Shown: positions 42,808 through 54,093 of the stretch, piece by piece
How positions within the stretch are numbered: the stretch's first letter is position 1
Layout: the number at the start of each line of letters is the position of its first letter
Assembly: GCA_002179805.1 (NCBI GenBank)
Contig: NAVB01000722.1
Span: forward strand, 34,631-98,630
DNA: 64,000 bases
Origin: Acanthamoeba lenticulata
Lineage: Eukaryota; Discosea; Longamoebia; Acanthamoebidae
Reading direction: 5' to 3'
Notes under the pieces: model-generated
What the model was told of the DNA's origin: nothing
Database searches by the model: none
The model's input: only the letters and a program-made list of their open reading frames with translations
Program-made: the position numbers and the translations under genes

Positions 42808-44450
42808 TTACGACGAGCATGCGTGGTGCTGTGGGCAGCAGTGCGGACAGTCTGTACCCGCCCCAACGCCGACCCGTCTGACGACGCTGCACATGAAGAC
42901 TTCAACCGGCTGCACGCCTTGCTTGAGCTCCCACGCCTCCTGTGTTTTGTTTTGTTTTGTTTTGGTTGATGTGTGTTTGCGTGTGCGTGAGTGAATCTGA
43001 CAACTAGGGTCATTGATCAATAATGAGCAGAACCTTGCCCGTGCAGCAATAGCCCAGGTTGAGGGCGGCCTTGAGTGTCTGCTCGCTGACCGCACGTGGG
43101 ACGTCGATCTTGTTGCCCAGCACCAAGAGAGGCATGCACAAGTGGTTCTCACGAAGCCACTCCAGCACCTCCTGCCGAGACAAGTCGTGAACAAGCGCCC
43201 GTGTGTGAGTGTACAGTACTTGTGTGTGTTTTGTGCTTGGGGGGGGGGCAACGACAACAACAAAACGTAGCTGTACCTCAAGCAGCGTGCGGGCCTCTTC
43301 GAATCGCTCACGGTCGCTCGCGTCGACGACGTACACGACACCGCTTGCCCCTTGGAGATAGTCCAAGTAATGCGCTCTGCGGGACCTGCAAACGACCCCT
43401 CTTTGGGCATCAGTCCCGTTTTGTTGGGGGAGGGGGGCGAGTTGGATGGATGCCGTGCCTCTGCGATAGACAGGAGAGGTCCACCAGCGAATACCGCTCG
43501 CCCTCGAGCGTTACGGTCTCCAGGTGCGGATGGCAGCTGGGTGGGTGTAACCGCACCTGGTCGTACTGGAGGACGTGTGCCAATGTCGTCTTGCCTGCAT
43601 GCCATCCGTGAAGGATTGGGGGGGAGGGGTTGATCGTCGTTCAGGGATCGATGGCTTGTGGAAGTGTGAATCCATGAGGACTGAAACAGGTACCAGCGTT
43701 GTCGTTGCCCAGCATTACCAGCCGCTTGGGGCGACAGAACGTCCTGAACACCATCGTCGTCCGGAAACGCCACTTGACTCCGGCCTTTCGCCTCGGTGCT
43801 GCCGCGCCGCGGCAGCTGCTTGACGTCTGGAGCTCGACCGCGTAGAGCGTGCGCCAGTCGATCGTGCCTTGCTCCCGCGCCTGGTGTTCCACCATCTGGA
43901 CCGATGGGCGCAGGTGCGCTGGGAAGCGGTGGACAGCGCACCACCGCAACACCGACGCTGGAGTCGGCGCCTGATCTGCCCAGGCTGTTGGGAATTGGCG
44001 GCAAAGCAGCTCTGCCCACAGCTGCGGCTCGCTGGCAACTGGAAGAGGGAGCGTTGAATTCAAGACGAAATTAAATTAAAATGTACAAAAATAAAAATTA
44101 ACATAAATCATATTATTATTATTATTTAAAATTGAATCATAATTTTGACAAAACAATTAATAATTGTTAAAGGATAGGTATCTGCTTGAACCTTGGTGCC
44201 AACGGGAGCAGGCAGCAGAGGCTGCTGCGAGGTCGTGACCGCTTCCGAGGAAGGACAGGATATGCAGCACGATCTCGTCCGGCAGCTGCTCGCCCAGTGA
44301 CGGTCGCCCCCTCTCATATTGTGGCTGACGTGTTGTCGCTTCAAGCTGTACGCGAGCAGTGAACCGGCGCCAGAGGAGCGCAGTGGCCACTCCCACGAGC
44401 ACCAACGTGGCGAGCGCCAAAGGCCAGGCCTCCTCAGGCAACAACAACAT
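42808..44450 (-). CDS. Membrane-anchored F-box protein fused to a Sar1-like GTPase
   Basis: Predicted order: transmembrane helix, F-box, Sar1-type GTPase. Exon 1 (44450-44192) gives MLLLPEEAWPLALATLVLVG-VATALLWRR, a membrane anchor, then the F-box LGEQLPDEIVLHILSFLG. Exon 2 (44038-43694) holds the post-F-box PQLWAELLCRQFP and IDWRTLYAVEL, and runs without interruption into the GTPase P-loop RLVMLGNDNAG|KTT. Later exons (43594 to about 43460, 43381-43277, 43171-43034, 42939-42808) carry HLETVTLEGERYSLVDLS, YLDYLQGASGVVYVVDASDR, PLLVLGNKIDVP and QPVEVFMCSVVRRVG. The last motif is diagnostic of Sar1 (COPII coat GTPase). The junction around switch II (about 43460-43382) is unresolved, and the DxxG glycine is not evident. 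The native Sar1 N-terminal amphipathic helix is replaced by the F-box part. Whether it hydrolyses GTP is unknown. Confidence 0.75.
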
Positions 44451-44631
44451 GGCCAGGAGCTCAATAACTCCTCTTCTTCTTGTTTGTTTGTTTGTTTGCT
44501 TGTTTGTGGTTATGCTGTTGTTGCCAACATGGCGAGCCAGTTTGCTGGTGATGTGGCGAAGGAGCAGACCACGTCAGCAAAATGAAAAATGAAAAAACAA
44601 ATGTTATTATTGTACGGCATTTCGGAAGGCC

Positions 44632-46416
44632 TCAGAAGCCGCGCTCGCGGAGGAGGTTGACGAGGCGGCGGTAGAGGGCGCGGGCGTCATAGCGGTAGGA
44701 CCAGTTGATCATGGCGGCGTGGTCGATGTCGAGGGTCTCCAGGTACTCGCCCCAGCGGCTCGACTCGACGCTGACGAGGCCGTCGTTCTCCGGGCCCTCG
44801 TAGCTCGAGAGGATGCGCTGGCAGATGAAGAGCGGGTGGGCCCGGCCGATGCGCTTGCTGCCGCCCATGGAGAAGTAGGCCACCTCGGGGTGGTCGGGCG
44901 TCTGCGGGTTGAAGACGTCGCGCATGAAGCCGGGCGTGACGTGGTGGTGGCCCTCCATAGGGAAGGGCAGGATCTGGGCCTGGAAGAGGCGCTCGAGGCC
45001 GATGGCCTCGGTCTTGGAGATGATCCAGTCGCTATAGGACGAGCCGCGGTGGGGCGTGCCCAGCGTGATGAGCGACGCCGTCACGGCGTGGCCGCCCAGT
45101 TTGGAGATGAAGTGGCGCGCGTCGAGGCCGCCCATGGAGTGGCCGATGATGTTGACCTTGGCCGCGCCCGTCTCCTCGAGCACGCGCTCGATGTGCTGCT
45201 GCAGCGTGGCCGCGCGCGCAAACACCGTCCCGTAGCGCGCCACCTTGGGCGTGTAGACCCGCACCCCGAGCGGCTGCAGATCCTCCGGGATGCCCATGAA
45301 GCACGGCAGGAAGGGCTTGTCCCCGCCCAGCCCGTGCGCCAGCACGATCGGGTACTTGGGCGGCGCCGGCACCTCCGGCAGGTTGGCCGTCGACTTTTGT
45401 GCGCGCGAGCGGGCCAGCCGCGTCGCCACGCGCGTGATCCACTCGACGTGCCGCGGGTTGACGCCGACCTCCGTTTGTGCTTGCTTGACGTCTTCTTTGC
45501 TGGCCGCCACGGCCGACACTGTTGTTGCTTCGACGTCCACCACCGTCTGCTGCTTTTGCGCTTCTCGCTTGAGGATGCGCTCGAGATCGAGCGAGAGGAT
45601 GTCTGGCGGGAGGGCCCGCAGGCGGGAGAGGAGGCGCGCGCCCCATTCGGGGCTCGTCGTCGACGTTGAGGCCGAGGTCGTTGTGGTCGAGGCGACAACA
45701 GCGGTGACCGTCGTGCCTGAAGCCTCGGGCTGCGGCGCTGTGGCCTCATCGGCGTCGATGTTGGCACCACTGCGGCGGCGGCTGGCGAGCCTTGCCTCGA
45801 GCCAGGCGACCGTCTTGGAGCGGTCAGCCAGCCACTTGCGCACTTTGACTTCCTTGAGCTCGCGCGAGAGGTTCTTGGTCTGCTCGCGCAGGCGGTTCCA
45901 GTCGTCCTGCAGCTCGACGGGCAGTCGCTTGGCTGCGCGCGATGCTCGCAGCAGGCGGTCCAGGCGTGCGTACCACTTGCGCTCGTCCAGCTCGTCAAGC
46001 TGTTGTTGTGCTGTTGCAGATGAAGTAGAGGCATCGGCGTCGTGCTGCACGAGGGTGGCACGCTTGCCTCGCTTGAAGGGGGCGAGGGCGTGTAGCACAT
46101 CCTCCTGTAGCTGCTGCTGCTGTTGTAGCTGCAACTGCAACTGGCGGAGGGTCTCCTTCAGCTCTCGCATTTCCTCACGCAGCTCCGTAGCCTCCTTGCG
46201 CCACTCTTGGCTGCTCTCGTCATCTTGAAGCAATCTTGTAGAATTCTTGGAAGGCGCGATAAAGGCACGGGCATGGAGTATGACTAAAGACGACGAGGGC
46301 CAAGAAGCGTGGCCCGAGGCATAGAGGAGACTCACGCAGCCGCCACTGCGCGGTGCAGCAAACGGCGGCGCGTGCAGAAGACGGAAACGCATGGATTGCG
46401 TGGTCTGACGCCTCAT
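44632..46416 (-). CDS. Alpha/beta-hydrolase lipase with N-terminal coiled coil
   Basis: Single-exon 594-aa protein. The first 50 residues are Arg/Ser-rich without acid residues (MRRQTTQSMRFRLLHAPPFA), like a mitochondrial presequence. A long coiled coil with a Gln run follows (about residues 65-110), then Ala/Thr-rich linkers. The catalytic domain begins about residue 350: YPIVLAHGLGGDKPFLPCFM (oxyanion HG), VNIIGHSMGGLDARHFISKL (nucleophile elbow GHSMG), TLGTPHRGSSYSDWI, then acid ENDGLVSVESSRWGEY and His in LDIDHAAMINWS. This matches family I bacterial-type triacylglycerol lipases (Pseudomonas LipA-like). All three catalytic residues are present. The stop is 182 bp from the start of the F-box-Sar1 gene. 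Confidence 0.85.
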   Translation of the reverse strand: MRRQTTQSMRFRLLHAPPFAAPRSGGCVSLLYASGHASWPSSSLVILHARAFIAPSKNSTRLLQDDESSQEWRKEATELREEMRELKETLRQLQLQLQQQQQLQEDVLHALAPFKRGKRATLVQHDADASTSSATAQQQLDELDERKWYARLDRLLRASRAAKRLPVELQDDWNRLREQTKNLSRELKEVKVRKWLADRSKTVAWLEARLASRRRSGANIDADEATAPQPEASGTTVTAVVASTTTTSASTSTTSPEWGARLLSRLRALPPDILSLDLERILKREAQKQQTVVDVEATTVSAVAASKEDVKQAQTEVGVNPRHVEWITRVATRLARSRAQKSTANLPEVPAPPKYPIVLAHGLGGDKPFLPCFMGIPEDLQPLGVRVYTPKVARYGTVFARAATLQQHIERVLEETGAAKVNIIGHSMGGLDARHFISKLGGHAVTASLITLGTPHRGSSYSDWIISKTEAIGLERLFQAQILPFPMEGHHHVTPGFMRDVFNPQTPDHPEVAYFSMGGSKRIGRAHPLFICQRILSSYEGPENDGLVSVESSRWGEYLETLDIDHAAMINWSYRYDARALYRRLVNLLRERGF

Positions 46417-46610
46417 TTTCTCCTTATTGCTTCTTCGTAGGCTGCAGGTAAAGGGTCCTCTTTGATTATTGTGAGCGCGTAGTGAGCTGATCTTCGAACG
46501 TAGCAGCTGTTGTTGTTTCCGCCGGAGATTTCCGGCCTGAAGACGTGCCCCAACAAAACAAGAGGAAAAAACAAAGCGCTGATGTTTCTTTTTTGGTGCT
46601 CAAAACTGCC

Positions 46611-49600
46611 TCAAGTTGCGGCCGCGGAGGCCTGCTGCTGCGCTTGGCCAGGCTGCGTAGCGTCCTTCACCAGCGGCGCAGGCGGTGCAGCCAAGCCTAA
46701 CGCTGCTGCTGACGCCTCTCCTTCTCCTCCGCCCGTTGCTGCTCCTACTTGTGCTGGAGCCTCGGCTTCTCGTGGTGGTGCTGCAACGGGCGTGGTGGCG
46801 GGCTGTGCTGCTACCGAGACTGGGGCAGCAGATGACGTGCTCGTTGTAGATGCCGCGTACGAGGAGGACAACGAGGCTGATGATGATGAAGAAGAAGAAG
46901 AAGATGATGATGATGACGACGATGCGGGCGATGTGCTCACTGCGGCAGACGGCCCAGAGGGAGAAAGGGGCGGCGCGAGGGCCAGCGGTGGACTGCCTGG
47001 GACGGCGTAGACGGTCTCCCACTCGCCCTCGGCGAAGGGATTCTCCTCGATGATGACCGGGACCGGGTTGGCCAGCCCGTAGTTGGTCAAAAAGTCCAGC
47101 CGCGGGTTGTTGCGCAGCGCGCAGAACACGTGATACGGCACCAGCGACACGCCCTCGTGTGGACCGCCGGCGCGGGCCTTCTCCTGCCCGCGGCACACGA
47201 GCAGCGCGTCTCGCACGAGGTCGCGCGTGAAGCAAAAGGCCAGCTGTTGAATGAAATAAGGATAACGATTAGAAAGATCAGTTTAATGATTAAACTGACA
47301 ACATGGTAAGAGGGCAAGCAAAAGGGAATAAGTCGGACCTTGACCAAGAGGTTCTCGACAGCGTGGCCCTCAGGCGTGGACGTGTCCAAATCGATGTCAA
47401 TCTCCTCCAACATCTTCGGAACCTCGCCCGCGAGGAACGGCTTGTCACGGAAGTGCTCGAACAACTGACCCATTGAAGATTATTCAATCTATGTTAATGC
47501 CCATATTCAATATTCATAACGGAACGGGCGCATACCTTGGTGCGCACCTCGGCCAGGTGGGCGCTGATGGGATCCCGGCACACATCGGCCTCTGGTCCAT
47601 GAGAAGCAAGTGAGTGATAAAGCAGAGACTGGGCGGCCTCTTTGAAGACAGGTACACAACGCGATGAGCTTGGCGGGGAGGAGAGGGGCGTACCCGTAGG
47701 TTCGGCCTTGACCGACATCAGCCCGGACTCGCCGCCAGACGAGGATGAAGAGGTAGACGTTGTGGTCGATGATGATGAAGATGACGACGTGGAGGACATG
47801 GGTCGTGGCGAAGAGGGCATGGAGGGCGGAGGCGAGGGAACGTGCTTCCACGGGGTAAGTGTCGACACGATGGCCGTCTCGCCCAGTCGTTGGCTGACGT
47901 CACACGCCCCCGAAAGATCAGCATAGGCAACAAGACAAAGGAAGATGAAGAAGAGGAGTACCGGCACAGCTTTTGGGTGGCCTTGAACGACTCCAGCGGG
48001 AGATGCGTCCGGCCGCAGAACTTGCAGTAGCGCACCACCGGGATCTCCACCTCCACGGTGACCTCCACCTGCACCCCATCATAATTAATTAACATAAAAT
48101 TATCTTAAAAACTTGTTGAAAAGAATCGACATACCGAAGGGACCTTGCGATGCTGGCGGCACCACAGGACGACCTTCTTGGTGGGAATGTCCAGCTGGAT
48201 TCGACTCCGCACAAAATCGCGAACCTTTCTCGCCCGTTGCCACTGCATCGCAACATATTAATATAAAACATCACGAAAAAAATTATCAAATAAATAATGA
48301 ACATGGAGGGACGCTCACCTCAGTAGACTTGCGCTTGCCCAGGTTCCACGCGCGGAAGGCGTCGTCGCTCTTGGCAAAGGCGTAGGGCAAGACGGCCTGA
48401 CCGCGCTTGTCGGCTACGACGGGGAACTGCGCGCAGGCCTCCTCGAGCAGCGCCTCGACGTGATCCGGGAACACGACGATCGGCTGCGGCGGGATGCTCA
48501 CGTCGACCAGTGGATTGGCCATCAGGCTGCCGTCCGGCCCGACGACGAGGAGGTGCCCACCGCCTGGTGGCACGGGCTTCTGGTCGACCGGAGCGTCATC
48601 AGTCTGCATCCAGTCGGCTATCGCACCTGAAGAATCCGGTCGAGTGGCCAAGCTAGCGGGCACCGGCGTCGGCGTGGGCCGTGCAGAGACCGGCGGGATA
48701 TAAGACGGAGGCGCCTGGTGGACGGCGACCACAGGCGGCTGTAGCTGAGGCTGAGGCTGAGGGAATGATGTGGCGACGGTGGAGACGGGCCCAGGCGGCA
48801 CACTAGGGGTTGAGGCACCAGGTTGAGCTGGGGTCGGCGCTACGGCCTCAGAAGGAGGAGAAGAGGACAACGTTGGTCCGGCGGCCGGGCTGGAGGCTAT
48901 TGACGGCGAGACCGAGATGGCGGAAGGGGCAGAAGGAGCTGAGGGGGTGAGAGCGGCCGACGAGGGCGGTAAGGAGGACGAGGAATCCGAGACGGGAGCG
49001 ACTGAGGTCGAGAGAAGAACAGGGGAACTAGGCAGCGAGGCTGGCGCGTCGGCAGCGGACAAAGTAGAGGAGACAGGACGCTGCTCCGCCACGGGCAACT
49101 GTACAGGCGGGGGCGAGGACGGGCCGGCAGGCGCAACTGCCTTTTCATCGTTCACGACGCTCATCCCTGTCGTTGTCGCTGTTGTCGGCTCGACAGCGGG
49201 CGGTGCCTCCTCCGCCGACTCAGCAGGCTGTTTGTTGTTGAGTTCGTCGATCGGCTCACCGCTCGTAGGCTTGTCCTTTGCCGCTTCGTCCGCCACTGGC
49301 GTTGGCGCTGGCGCTGGCGTTGACACGGCTGGCGCGTCTTCGGCGGGGCTGGCGGCGTCGCCCGGAACAGGAGCAGAAGCAGAAGCAGGAGCAGGAACGT
49401 CATTGGGGGAGGCGCTGATGGCGTCAGCTGGAGCAGAAGCAGGAGTGTCATCAGACACGGCAGGTGCAGCGTCATGGTCCCCGCCAACAACATCGGCGTC
49501 GTCGTCGGCCTCAAGGTCAATTTCGATGACGTCAATGTCTTCCTCTTTCTCCCCGCGCCGCTGGCGCTTCACGATTGTCGCCTCCGGCATGTCGGCACTA

Positions 49601-52600
49601 TTCCCAGCATTCTCCTCCTCTTCGTCAGCGGCCTTCTCCTTCTTGACCCTGCGTGCGGTCCGCAAGCTGAGGGTTCGCGCCCTCCGCTTCGAGCCGTCCG
49701 CTGTCCGCGTCTTCTCCTTGCCCTTTGCCGCTGGTCCTCCGGTGGAGGGCTCAGCCCGCTCGACGCTCTGAAGGCGCTCCTCGCCGTCCTTGAGCCGCTT
49801 GACCTTGTGCTTGTCGGTGTTGCCGCCGTCAAGCGCCGGCGGCTGCTCCTCCTCGCGCGCTCGCTTGCCCAAAGTTCGTTGCGTACCGCCAGCGGCGGAG
49901 CTGCTGGACGAGGGAGCCAGTCCAGCCGGCTTCTTGGGTTCATCGACGACGATCGCGCCAGGTCCGGTGGGCGGCTCCTTCGCAGCGTGCATCGATGCAC
50001 TGGGCTCCTGCTTGACCTGCCGCACTATCGCTGCAGCGGACCCAGTGTCCTTCGGGGAGGGGGTAGCCGTGGACTGCGTGCTGGTACTCGTACTCGTGTT
50101 CGTATTCGTACTCGTGTTGGCACTGCTGGTCGGGCCCTCCTCAAAGAAACGGCGGTTAAGCTCGACCTCCACAGGCGTCTCCCCGCCCAGCATCTGTAGG
50201 CCTGAGTGGGTTTGGTCCAGCTGGAGGAAGTGGATGATGTCGATCGGCTTGTTGCTCGTGTCCACAAAGTGGAGCTGCACCCGAACCGGGAACTCGCCCC
50301 AGCCTGGTCCCCCCGCGAGAGATGTGGCGTAACGTGAGTGCGGGCGGCCAACAGAGGCATCAGGGCCAGAGGAGCGCAGTACCGCGGCGAGTCAACTGGA
50401 AGGGTGCGTGCAGGACTTCAACGACATCGTTCGGCGCGAAGCTCGGATGCAGGAAAAATCGAACTTTCTTCACAAACTGGCTCACGTCGGGCTCCTGCGC
50501 ACGCGAGTGCGGTTAGTCCACCCGGGTGGCGCGGAATGTGGAATATGTGCGCACCTCAGGCGGGCTGCGCACGTAGACCATCCACTTGTGCGTCGCACGC
50601 TCGTCTCCTTCTCGATGCCCATCTGATCAACGGCCAAATAGGATCGTCAGCCGCCAGCAGTCGATGGGACACCACCGCGTGAAGGACACCCGTACCAGGG
50701 GCAGGAATGAACTTGGAGGTGTTGCCGACGATGACTTTCTTCTTGACGTAGAACCGCGAGATGTTCTCGAGGGGCACCTCGCCCGCGGCCAGCGGCTTCT
50801 CCTGCTCAGACAGAGAAGAAAGGTGAGTGAAATTCAACATGTGTTGGTTAACACCAATAACACCAACACAATAGAAACGCACCGGTGCAGGCGGGACGGT
50901 CGGGCGCGGGTAGTAGACGACGGCCATGTCGTGCCGGGACGGGTCGTCCGCCGGGACTTCGGACTGGCTCACGGGTGTGCCGCAGGCCTGCACCGCGTCG
51001 GCGTGGGTGGCGAACTTGATGTTGTGTCGTATACGGCAGTGATTCACAAAGCCGAGCAGGTTCAGGAACCGCTCCCGCTTGCACGTCGGACAGACGAGCC
51101 TGGCCAGCCACCAAGGATGATGAGTACAACAATTGATAACGAAGGTACGAGGAAGATGAAGATGAAGACGTACTGCAGGAACGTGTTGTCGGATCGTCGT
51201 GCGTACAACTTGGGGGATGAGCTGTCCTCCTGCTTCTTCACCTTTTTCTTGATGTTTGCGGAATCGATGGCGGTCGTGATGCTGCTGGATGAAGTTACTG
51301 CAGCCCCGGCAGGCTTGTCCGACAACCGCTCTCCAGCAAAGGCCGTGTGCTTGCGCTTGGTCGATCCCGTCATCATGTTGTCCTTTTCCTTGGCCTTGTC
51401 CTCCTTCTGCAGCTTCCCGCCCTTCGGCTTCGCGGTCGACGTCATCGCGGCGGACCGGCGGTCAATATCAGCGGATTGCCGCCTGCGTTCAGCGATGGAC
51501 GACGTCGTGGTGGTCGTCGTTGAACTCGTCGTCGACGCTGTCGAACGAAGCTCGTCCGGCAGGTAGTCGTGGTCTGAGTCCTCGCGCTCCCGTGCCTTGG
51601 CGCGCCGCTCACTTCGGCCATGTTCGATGCCCCGCCGGCGTACGCGGTCTCGCGCGCGCCGCTCGTTTTCCTCACCAGCGCCGCCTTCGGTGTTTTTATG
51701 ATTGTTGTCTGCGGTGCCCTCGTCACCGCCATCGTCACTCTCCTCGGACTCGCCCAGCCGCATGTACCCACCTGCCGCCCGTCAACGACGATGAAGATGA
51801 AGGCGAAGATGATGTGAGATTAACGACAAGGACTACGTTGCTTGAGAAATAGACAGGCGGTCCAGCGTACGGTTGGCCCAGGCGTCCTGCAGGCGCTCGA
51901 TCAGGAGCTCGCCCTCGTGCAGGCGGTTCTCAATCAGGCGCAGCTCGCGGCGCTTGTACTCGAGCTCCACGTCAAACTGCACGGCGATAATGCGCCGCAC
52001 CTTTGCCAGGGTGGCCTCGTCTGCGGGCGCGCACACGTTGAGGATAAGTCCACCAGGCCCAGAGGCATACACGCCCAGAGCAGCGACAGCGGTGGTCAAC
52101 GTACCCATCGCAATGCCCCCTGCCGACGGCGGAGGCGGCTGCGGTTGGAGAAGCGGCGTTGGCGGCGGCGACAAGGAGATGTTGAGGGGCGTGAGCGGCG
52201 GCGACGACGTGGGCGGCCACGAGAAGGAGTGGACGGGGCACGTCTGGCAGGTGCAGCACGACTCGATCCAATCGAACAACTGGAAGTCCGGAGTGCTGGG
52301 CGTTCCCATCGTCGGAGACGTCATCGTTGTCGGCAGAGTGTACATGGAAGTCGAGCGCGGCAGTGTGGGCACTGACGACGACGACGTGGACAACGAGGTA
52401 GTTGATGGCAAAGTCGCCCGGGCGAGCGGTGGCGAAAACGTGGGCAGGGCGCCCGCCGGGGCAGAGGCGGAGAGGGCAAAGCGCGAGGGCGGCGGGGAGA
52501 GCGGAGCTGGCGAGGTCGGCTGCGGAGACGGCTTGCGCTCGCGCTGGCTGGACGATGGACGACGGTCGCTAACCCGCGATGGCGGCGACATCGGCTCATC

Positions 52601-53665
52601 CTCGTCTTCGTCCTCTTCTCCCTCGCCGTCTTCGTTGTCCCCCCGTCTCTTCTTGTGCTTCGAAGGCGCTTTCCCGCCCTCTTCCTTCTCTGCCTCAACG
52701 GCTGGCGGCGACGCCGGTATCGGTGCTACTGACTCGACTTCGTCGAGGAGGTCGATGTCGACATCGATGTCCTCATCATCGGCCATGACCACTTCGACGG
52801 CCTCGTCCTCCTCACCGCCGTCGTAGTTGTCATCGTCCTCCTGGCCGACCTTGCTCGCCTTCTTTTCTTTCTTCATCTTCTTTGTTTTTGCCTTGGTCTG
52901 CGGCTTGCTCTTGGTCTTGGCCTGTTTGGACTTCACAGCTCCGGCCTTGTCCTTCTTGCCTGATTGTTGCTGCGCAATGTCTTTCTCTTCCTTGGCCTTG
53001 ACCTTGTCCCTGTTGTTTGCACTCTTCTTGGCCTCCCGCGCGTCGTCCTCGTGCTGCGCTTTTCGCTTTGATGGCGCCGCGCGTTCTCGTGCGGCAGCGG
53101 TGTCGTAATCACCACGACGCCGGCTAGGCGGCTCGTCGTCTGTCCGCGTCCTCCTCGTGCGGCGTTGCTCGTCATCATCGCTGCTGCCGCTCCCCTGACG
53201 CCGTCGGCCGCCACTGCGGTCTCGACTGCGCCTCGGGCTGGGTCTGCGCCGATAGCCGCGCCGATGGCCATTCGAGGAGGGCGAGCGTGAACGTGAACGA
53301 GAGCGCGAGGAGCGCGAACGGGAGCGTGAACGAGAGCGCGAGCGTGAGCGGGGCGAACGTGAACGTGAACGTGCTCGCGAACGAGAACGAGATCGAGAAC
53401 GAGAACTTGATCGCGAGCGTGAACGCGAGGAGCGCGAACGGGAGCGTGAACGAGAGCGCGAGCGAGACCGTGAACGAGAGCGTGAGTTTCTGGTGCGCGA
53501 GTCATATCGTGATGGAGATGAGCCACCTCGAGGGGTAATCGCCTTTGCCTTCTTCTTGAAGGAGGGAATGGAGCCCGGTTTGATGTATTTTCGTCTGGCC
53601 GGCGATGTGTACGAGGAGGTGACCGAGGATGAGGCTGCATCGCCTTTCTTGCCGCCCCTCAGCAT
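46611..53665 (-). CDS. YEATS2: YEATS2 homologue (YEATS domain, histone fold) with RS-rich N-terminus
   Basis: Chromatin reader. In animals YEATS2 is the acyl-lysine-binding subunit of the ATAC acetyltransferase complex. ATG at 53665 ([14 protein letters not shown]). The N-terminal exon has an RS-dipeptide tract (53530-53190), Lys/Glu-rich and Pro/Ser-rich disorder, then a coiled helix ending [28 protein letters not shown] (about 51960-51860), as in YEATS2. A C2H2-like segment [20 protein letters not shown] (about 51085-51020) follows. The YEATS domain (about 50780-50150) reads [72 protein letters not shown] and [21 protein letters not shown] long Pro/Ala/Ser linker follows, then [39 protein letters not shown] and the C-terminal histone-fold-like part ([31 protein letters not shown]). 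The splice joining the first two exons (about 51860 to 51772) is not pinned down. Confidence 0.85.
53281..53530. repeat. Hexamer-like degenerate repeat coding an RS domain
   Basis: Tandem units of the form cgagagcgtgaacg/gaacgtgagcg read on the minus strand as SRSRSRSR with RSRS and SSRSR variants. Imperfect internal duplication of a longer block ([12 protein letters not shown] on the plus strand recurs three times) shows recent expansion. Confidence 0.8.
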
Positions 53666-54093
53666 TTCTGTACAAATTTGCAAGTTTTATGACCCTTCTT
53701 CTGTTGTGGTGCTGCGCGGAAAGAGCTATGGAAAATGTGGCAATCTAGATGGCCATGCGCATCTCCATTCGACTAAACTGGGAATTGTTTTTTTCTTCTA
53801 TTTAATCGTTGATTTTTTTTTGTAACGTTCCCGCCAAGAGGCTGCTGCAGCTTTTGTGCTCGAGCAGACAAGCACGCGAACTTCGCCGACAAAGCGCATG
53901 CGTTTCCGAGAGCCGTCACAACGCCACACACAAGCTTGTTCGCTGCAAGGGGAGGCATACAGCCCTGAATTATCGTGTCTTCGATCGACCTTGGTTGGTT
54001 CTTCTGTGCCCTTATTTTGCCTTGTGCGATCCTATTAACCAGATCGCTGCATTTCTCGTACAGACACGCGTGTCCATCAGTTTCAATCAAACT
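53666..54093. promoter_or_regulatory. Divergent promoter, YEATS2/PEF protein, with E2F-like site
   Basis: 428 bp between two divergent start codons. TTCCCGCCAA at 53828-53837 fits the E2F consensus TTSSCGC, and a T-run precedes it. No domain-bearing ORF was found in the interval. Confidence 0.35.

Noticed and set aside
42593..43010. Plus-strand open frames after the TTL-family stop
   Set aside because: They overlap the antisense last exon of the F-box-Sar1 gene and carry no recognisable domain.
48917..49771. 284-aa plus-strand frame opposite the YEATS2 linker
   Set aside because: Ala/Ser/Gly low complexity generated by the Pro/Ala-rich sense frame.
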